A stretch of 64,000 nucleotides of DNA from positions 1,116,001 through 1,180,000 of the forward strand of contig MU004197.1 of assembly GCA_010093605.1 (NCBI GenBank), read 5' to 3'. Under the pieces are notes generated by a model, which saw nothing but the letters and a program-made list of their open reading frames with translations, was not told where the DNA came from and ran no database searches. This document shows, piece by piece, positions 57,790 to 64,000 of the stretch (position 1 is its first letter; each line of letters begins with the position of its first letter). The position numbers and the translations under genes were made by a program. Source of the DNA: Lophium mytilinum. Lineage: Eukaryota; Ascomycota; Dothideomycetes; Mytilinidiales; Mytilinidiaceae.

Positions 57790-60100
57790 TGGATTAATGT
57801 AAGTATATAAATATTATATTATTATTATTAAATTCTATTACGCTAGTGTAGCTCCCGTTAGGGTCTATATAGCTGTTCTATCTAGGCTAATTTATAAGGG
57901 GAAACTATTTACTACTAGGTAGCGTTTAGGTAAAAACCTTATCCTCTATTATATCTAGTATTAGGCGCCCTTCTTCTTTATTTTTACTATAGGGAATATA
58001 TAGTAGGTCTATAAAAACTACTATAGAATAAGCTTTTAAGATATATCTTTCTATATCTATCTAGAAAGGTTTATTATTATTCTTCTAGATACAGGCTAAG
58101 TAGAATCTAGATAGGAGGCTAGTATAGAGTTAGTATAAGGGCCCGCGTATAAGTAGTATATATATAGGGCCTTTATCTAAGGTAATAATAGTAAAGTAAA
58201 TAGTAGCTATATAGGCTATTAGAATAGAAAAGCTATATAGTATATAGATAGTATATAGTAAAGGTATATAGTAAGTATATAGTTTATAGATAGTCTATTA
58301 TTTTATAAGTAGGCTATAAGAGTAGAAGGGCTATAAGTAGCTATAGGGTTTATAGCTATAGTAGTAAGTATAAGCCCCTATAGTATAGCTAATAGCTATA
58401 AAAGGGCTAAGAGTATAGAGTATATAGTTTATAGTCTATAAGTAGAAAGTATATAGCTACTTATAGTAAGTATAAGCCTTTATAGTATAACTAACTAATA
58501 GTAGAAAGAAGCCGCGTATATATACTATTATAAAGTAGATAGGCTATTTAGAAATAGAAGAGCTATAGAGAATAGAAAGTATATACTATAGAGTATATAG
58601 TAGAGACCTAAAGCTAACTATCTATTAGTTCTAGTATACTATAGAGAGTATATAGCTATATATAGTAAGTATAAGCCTCTATAGTATAGCTAAGGGCTAT
58701 AGCTTAGCTAAGGGCTATACTGCGGCTATAGTTAGTAATAGCAGGGTTGTTAGTAATAGTAGGGTTATTAGTAATAGTAAGGCTATTAGTAATAGTAAGG
58801 CTATTAGTAATAGTAAGGCTATTAGTTATAGCTAGGCTATATATAATAGCAGGGCTATAGTATTAAGCAGGAGGGTTAAATCTACTTCTTTTCTATCTCT
58901 CTTACTATTAAGAGGTAGGGTAGCAGGTCTATTTTCTATAGAAACTACCTAGCTACTACTTTAGGTCTCTTTTTACTTTTATATATTTTCTTATATATCT
59001 AAGCTAAAATATATTTATATTATAGAGCTATAAAAGTTATATATAAAGTAGAGTTAGGCGTAGCCCTTCTACTAGAACTTTCTACTATAGATATAGCTTA
59101 TTAAATATATACCTCTATTCTATATATATTTAATTTACTTTATAAGCCTATCTTATAGCTAGCCTCTACCTTTTAATAGACTAATACGCGTATTTATTCT
59201 TTTAGGCTATATAGATAGTATTATTAGTAAGAGTTTAATTCTTTCTCTACTATAGGTCTACTAAGAGTTAAAGCCTAGTAAAGAGGTAAGGTTCTTAGAG
59301 CTATCTATTATTACTATTATATACTACGCCCTGCAGCTCTTTTAGTTCTAGTAGCTATTTTATATTACCTATATTATTCTTATAATAATAGGCTAACTAT
59401 ATCTTATAGATAGAGGTATTAGCCTAATAGTATACCTAGTAGCTAGCTATTATTCTAATAGTAACCTAATACTATACAGCTACTATACCTTCTATCTACT
59501 AACTAAACTTATTATTCTCTCTTAGCTACTACCTATATTTTTATCTATTCCAGTACTATGTTAATATATTCTCCCCCTACTTTTAAGTCTATTTCTAGCT
59601 CTTTAAGTTCTGGATTAATATTACTGCGGCTAATTTAATATTAATGTAATAAGAATTAACGTTGTCTAATATAGTTAATAGTACTAGAATTCTCCCTATC
59701 CTTACTATAAGTATAATCTTAGAATAGAATAAGTATACCAGTATTCTATTCTATTACTAGGCCTTCTACTTCTACTAGTAAATATAGGCGCTAGCTTATA
59801 GTCTAGGATAGTAAGCTTCTAGATAGTAATAGGTTAGGTAGTTCTTAAGAAAGTTCTACTATTTAAATTTCTATCTATAGATGTTAAGTTTTAGTAGTAG
59901 TAGGCCGCTAAGACCTATAAAAACTCTACTATTCTAGCGGTATTAAGGATAACATCTTTAAAGACGACCTCTAGTAGTAACGCAACGCCGCTGCACTAGT
60001 AATAAATATAATTCTTACTCTTGTGTAAGCCTTGCAGTTTAAATAAGATAGAAAGGAACCCCTATATAATAATACGGGTCGAATTATAATTTTAATGTTC
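57790..60100 (-). repeat. right arm of the long imperfect inverted repeat
   Basis: Reverse-complement partner of 55020-56590. Matching blocks lie near 57790-58160, 59150-59260, 59290-59800 and 59930-60100. It carries about 0.9 kb of extra sequence (about 58160-59100), including the 18-base minisatellite. It keeps more C and G than the left arm at matching sites. Confidence 0.75.
58733..58858. repeat. 18-base minisatellite, seven units
   Basis: Seven head-to-tail units of the form tagtaatagtaaggctat begin at 58733, 58751, 58769, 58787, 58805, 58823 and 58841. Units 3-5 are identical and the outer units have diverged. Confidence 0.9.
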
Positions 60101-60239
60101 CTTCCCTTTAATTATTATATAGTAGTTATTATTGTTTTTTTAAATACCTAAAGTTCTATCCCTATTTAAAGGCTTTTAAAGCCTACTATATAAAAGAATA
60201 TATTACTTAGGATTTTATAAAATTTATATATATTATCCT

Positions 60240-60860
60240 TAATACTACTATAATAGTAGAGCTCTTATAAGAGCCTTTATAAAGCTTTATATAATTAATA
60301 ATAAAATAAAAAGGTAGATTTAAAACTATCTAGTTTTCTATTATATAATTAGGTAGGCTATTCCAACCTATAGCTTTACTAGTACCTTTACTTACTAGTA
60401 GAAGTAATAGAACTACTTTATTATAATAGTAGAACACCTTTTTACTAATTTAACTAATATAGCACCTCTAGGTAGGTAGATAAATAAACGCTACTATAAA
60501 TAAATAAGTATACAAGCTAGGACCTAGAAGCTAATAGGCGTAAGAGGAAGAAAGATAATAGTCTAGTTAGTAGGTATAAGGGATAATAGCTACGTAGTAT
60601 TAAGTTATTAGATATAATATACTCTTTCTTTAACTTATAATTGGCCTATTATTGCATAAGCGTTATATATAATATAAAGAGGCTCTACTTTATAGAAAGA
60701 GGTAATTACTATAGGGCGTTATATATTATAGTAGTAGTAGTAGTTATAGTAGTAGTAGTCAGCTCTAGGCTTCTATAGATAGCTAGTAGACTTATAGTAA
60801 GTAGTAGTTTCCTAGTAGTAATAGTAAGTTTATAAAGGTATATATAAATATACTTTCTAT
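60240..60860 (+). repeat. third copy of the inverted-repeat family
   Basis: Matches about 55180-55690 in the same orientation, including the cttactagtagaagtaatagaac block and the tagcctattattataagagcgttat-like block. Just left of it (about 60110-60236) lies sequence resembling the right end of the copia LTR family. Confidence 0.7.
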
Positions 60861-60881
60861 TCTATTCCTTTTATCTGCTTC

Positions 60882-60976
<95 letters not shown>

Positions 60977-60986
60977 NNNNNNNNNN

Positions 60987-61081
<95 letters not shown>

Positions 61082-61082
61082 A
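60882..61082. repeat. (TATC)n microsatellite containing an assembly gap
   Basis: A pure tatc array interrupted by ten N at 60977-60986. The gap lies inside the array, so the true array length is unknown. Confidence 0.95.
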
Positions 61083-61491
61083 TACTTACCCTAATAATAA
61101 TATAGATAGGGGATATATAATATATATAGATAGATAGATATTACTTAGATATTATATTACTACTTCTCCCTTTAGATTCTAATATATATGCTAGAAGGTA
61201 TAGGCTTAAGCTAGCTTATAGTACTTAAACCTACTATATTATAAATTTAGGGGAGGTAGGGTATAATAATAAAGACTCTACATACTCTTAAAGCCCTTAA
61301 ATTAAGAATTATTATATTTTCTTTTAGTTTTTTTCTATATTAGAACTAAGACCTCTTATATTAGTATATTTATAAATAAGCCTAATCCAAAGGTAGTATA
61401 GCTAAGAGAGCGCCTTCTCTTTTTATACCCACTCTTATTACTCTAGATCTACATCTAGAGTAGATTAGTAAAAGCACTTAATCCTTATATT

Positions 61492-61756
61492 TATAAGGTT
61501 TACAATAGTATAAGCGTTATATCCTTACGCATAATAGGCTTAAAAGCCTTTAAACGGGACAAAACCGTAAGTGTTTAAACGTGATACAACGAATATTAGA
61601 TAATGTTATAAGAATATTAGGGGAACGTTTTATAATGCATTAAATGCTGTATATATACTCCGTTGCTGTTAATGTAGAATAGAACTTAAGCAATACAATT
61701 CCTATCTATCTATCTATCTATCTATCTATCCTTACATCGACTCTATACCTTTAAGA
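61492..61756 (+). mobile_element. solo LTR with target duplication, opposite orientation
   Basis: About 265 bases of the copia LTR family in reverse, flanked on both sides by ATATT (61487-61491 and 61757-61761). It has a run of six TATC units at the family's usual place. It lies only about 230 bases from the LTR of the decayed copia element but in the other orientation, so it is an independent insertion. Confidence 0.85.
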
Positions 61757-61984
61757 ATATTCTGCCTTAGGAGTTAGAGCTTAAAGAAATTATTTCTATA
61801 GCCAGATCTAGGCGGCGCTAAACTTAGAGTGTCCACCTTTTGCAAAACACCTGCTCCTATGCCTTGTTTGAGAATTAAGGGCGTAGGAAAGCGGACCCGG
61901 CAAGTTTGCAATAAGCGCTGATAATGGTACAGAGTGTACTGCAAAAGTGTTATTACCTACACTTGTTTATAACTCCCATAGTAC

Positions 61985-62248
61985 TCTCAAAGGTATAGAG
62001 TCGATGTGAGAATAGATGGATAGATAGATAGATAGGAATTGTATTACTTGAGTTCTATTCTACATTAACAGCAACGGAGTTGTATATATACAGCATTTAA
62101 TGCATTGTAAAACGTTTCTCTAACGTTCTTGTAACGTTATCCAGCGTTCGTTGTATCACGTTCAAACGCTCACGGTTTTGTCCCGTTTGAAGTCTTTTGA
62201 GCCTATTATGCGTAAGGATATAACGCTTATGCTATTATAATCTTTACA
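61985..62248 (-). mobile_element. 3' LTR of the copia element at the right edge
   Basis: About 264 bases, the best-preserved LTR of the family here. On the minus strand a polypurine stretch, CTTAAGGGAGTG, ends exactly where the LTR begins (TGTAAAG), as expected of a 3' LTR downstream of the copia coding region. Confidence 0.85.
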
Positions 62249-62303
62249 CACTCCCTTAAGCGTTATATGCTTATTTTGTATATTCTTTTTTGAATAGATA
62301 GAG

Positions 62304-62390
<87 letters not shown>

Positions 62391-64000
62391 ATTTCTTTTT
62401 CTTCTTCTTTGCACAGATAGATAGATAGATAGATAGATAAAATCTATATATCTATGTATTTGCGCAATAGAGTTATATCTATATATCTATGTATCTATTT
62501 AGTGTCTAATCTCATATAGTCTACTATTTTAGTAAAACTACTTCCCACTAATGGTTTAGTGAATATATTAGTTATTTACTCCTTAGTATTAAGGTAGGCT
62601 AGCTTTATTAATCCATTTTAAACATTTTCTCTTACAAAATGATATTATATATCTATATGTTTAGTTTTTGAGTGGTGTTCAGGATTATTAGCTAATTCTA
62701 TAGCTGATTAACTATCCGTAAATAGATAGAAGTCTTCTGTATTTTTAATATTAAGTTGTTTTAATATACTTTTTAAGTATATATATTCTTTTATAGTTTC
62801 TTTTAAAGCTATATATTTAGCTTCGCAACTAGATAGTGCTATAGATCTCTATAGTTTACTATTCCAGCTAATAGGTGTTTTTCTATAGGAAAAGTAATAT
62901 CCTGTAGTAGATTTTCTTCCTATTATATTACCCCCGTAATCTGCATTAGAATAGCCTAATATATATAGTGCAGGATTATTAGGAGAAAATTTAACGCTTA
63001 TTCCTTGCGTAGGCTTATATAATAAGTATTTCCATATCCTTTCTAAGGCTTTAAAGTGAATAGGACTAGGATTAGACATAAAACAAGCGCATAGATTTAC
63101 GCTATAGGCTATATCTAGTCTTATTTTTATAGATAGATAGATAAGACTTCCAACTTATTATTAGTATAGTTTTATATCCTCTTTTAATGCCTGTTTATTG
63201 TTTTTCTCTAGTTTTATACCTATTTCTCCTAGTATAAAGACGGGATTTAGTTTCTCTTTATTAAATCTTTTTAATAGACTTTTTGTATACTTTTTCTAGC
63301 TTAATAATAGGGTTCTTTCCTTTCTATTATATATTATTTCCATGCCTAGAAAATAGGATATAGGCCCTAAGTTTATTAATTCTAAGTCTTTACTTAGTTT
63401 TAATTATAGATTTTCTATATCTTTTATATTTAGGCTAAATACTAATAAATTATCTATGTAGTAGACTATTATTATAGTTTTATTTTTAAATACTGCCTGC
63501 TCTGCAATAGTACTTTTAAAACTGTACTTTTCTAAATATATAGCTAAATGGATATACTATTGTCTAGGGGACTATTTTAAGCCGTATAATGCTTTATTTA
63601 GCTTATAGACTTTATTATTTATATTAAAACCATGTAGTTATTCTATGTATAGTTCTTTATCTAAGTCTATATGCGTAAATGCGTTTTTAAAATCCTATTA
63701 TATTATTTCCTAGTTATAATAAGTAGCTAATACAAGTAATAGCCTATATACTTCTAGGCGGCAGGTATTAGTAAAGGTTTCTTTATAATCTACGCTGTAG
63801 ACTTAGCTAAAACCTTTTACTACCCATCTTGCCTTATATTTAGATATATTATTATCTATATCGGTTTTAATTTTATAAACCCAGCGTCCTTTTAACGCAT
63901 TTCTATTTACTAGTAAGTCTACTAACTTCCAGGTATTTTACTTATTAAGCTAGTCTATTTCTATTTACATAGCTTCTTTCTATTTCTTATTATATAGAGA
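62249..64000 (-). mobile_element. decayed Ty1/copia retrotransposon, 5' part beyond the window
   Basis: The minus strand carries the end of a copia polyprotein. In coding order it shows reverse transcriptase (about 63950-63150; recognisable ALKGRWVYKIK, a YxDN-like active-site region and LGPISYFLGMEI), then RNase H (about 63080-62530; ILGYSNADYGG, RKSTTGY, CEAKYIALKE). A 3' untranslated stretch with GATA runs and the polypurine tract follow. The copy is clearly broken, with many interruptions of the reading frame, and is AT-shifted like the rest of the island. The 5' LTR, gag, protease and integrase would lie past 64000. Confidence 0.88.
62294..62440. repeat. two (GATA)n microsatellites in the copia 3' region
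   Basis: A run of about 97 bases (62294-62390) and a shorter one (about 62416-62440), separated by a C/T-rich spacer. Confidence 0.9.

Larger units (their letters stand above)
54060..64000. other. large AT-rich, gene-free repeat island (RIP-like)
   Basis: Composition drops sharply after about 54060. TA steps dominate, CA/TG steps look scarce, and no host reading frame survives. Between repeat copies the differences are overwhelmingly C-to-T and G-to-A, as expected of RIP acting on repeats. The island holds LTRs, inverted repeats, satellites and a copia fragment listed separately. Short stretches near 56680-56950 and 61780-61980 have more normal composition. Confidence 0.85.

Noticed and set aside
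60882-61082. regular repeats that might suggest a CRISPR-like array
   Set aside because: It is a plain tetranucleotide microsatellite without spacers, in a eukaryotic genome.

Overview
This window is eukaryotic and fits a filamentous ascomycete (Pezizomycotina, most likely a dothideomycete-like mould; the class is inference). The genes carry many short introns of about 45-90 bases, with GT/AG ends and CTAAC-type branch points. The gene set is typical of the group: MMM1 of the ERMES complex, a Bre1 ubiquitin ligase, Bdp1, an Snf21/Sth1 remodeller, a Zn2Cys6 regulator, a DUF4246 protein and a CFEM-like secreted protein. AT-rich islands of decayed repeats show the look of repeat-induced point mutation (RIP). 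All exon joins were worked out by hand from splice signals and reading frame; cumulative exon lengths divide by three in every model.

Layout. 1-1.1 kb: a three-copy 259-base tandem repeat with no recognisable gene. 1.2-39 kb: a gene-dense, GC-balanced segment. In order it holds an SDR oxidoreductase (-), MMM1 (+), a BAR-domain protein (-), ribosomal protein uL2 (-), a DDT/WHIM-like chromatin protein (+), Snf21/Sth1 (-), a Zn2Cys6 factor (-), BDP1 (-), BRE1 (+), a mitochondrial-type NAD kinase (-), a PlsC acyltransferase (+), a DHA1 drug transporter (+) and a secreted SGNH hydrolase (+). 39.6-41.7 kb: a small AT-rich island with copia LTR remnants and GATA microsatellites. 42.0-42.8 kb: a single small secreted, cysteine-rich, GPI-anchor-like gene of CFEM type, just outside that island. 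44-54 kb: housekeeping genes again (DUF4246 protein, CDF metal transporter, sugar transporter, ORC2). 54.1-64 kb: a large, very AT-rich gene-free island with solo LTRs, a long imperfect inverted repeat, micro- and minisatellites, a 10-N assembly gap, and a decayed Ty1/copia element running off the right edge.

Several genes share functions in chromatin and transcription (DDT/WHIM protein, Snf21, BDP1, BRE1, ORC2), but nothing in the order suggests an operon or a biosynthetic cluster. Divergent pairs (SDR/MMM1, BDP1/BRE1, NAD kinase/acyltransferase) probably share promoter regions. The observations most worth following are: the CFEM-like secreted protein beside a RIP island; three solo LTRs with exact 5-base target duplications; (GATA)n arrays that appear to grow from inside the LTR; very small exons (4, 5 and 14 bases) in three genes; and a GC-AG intron in the hydrolase gene.
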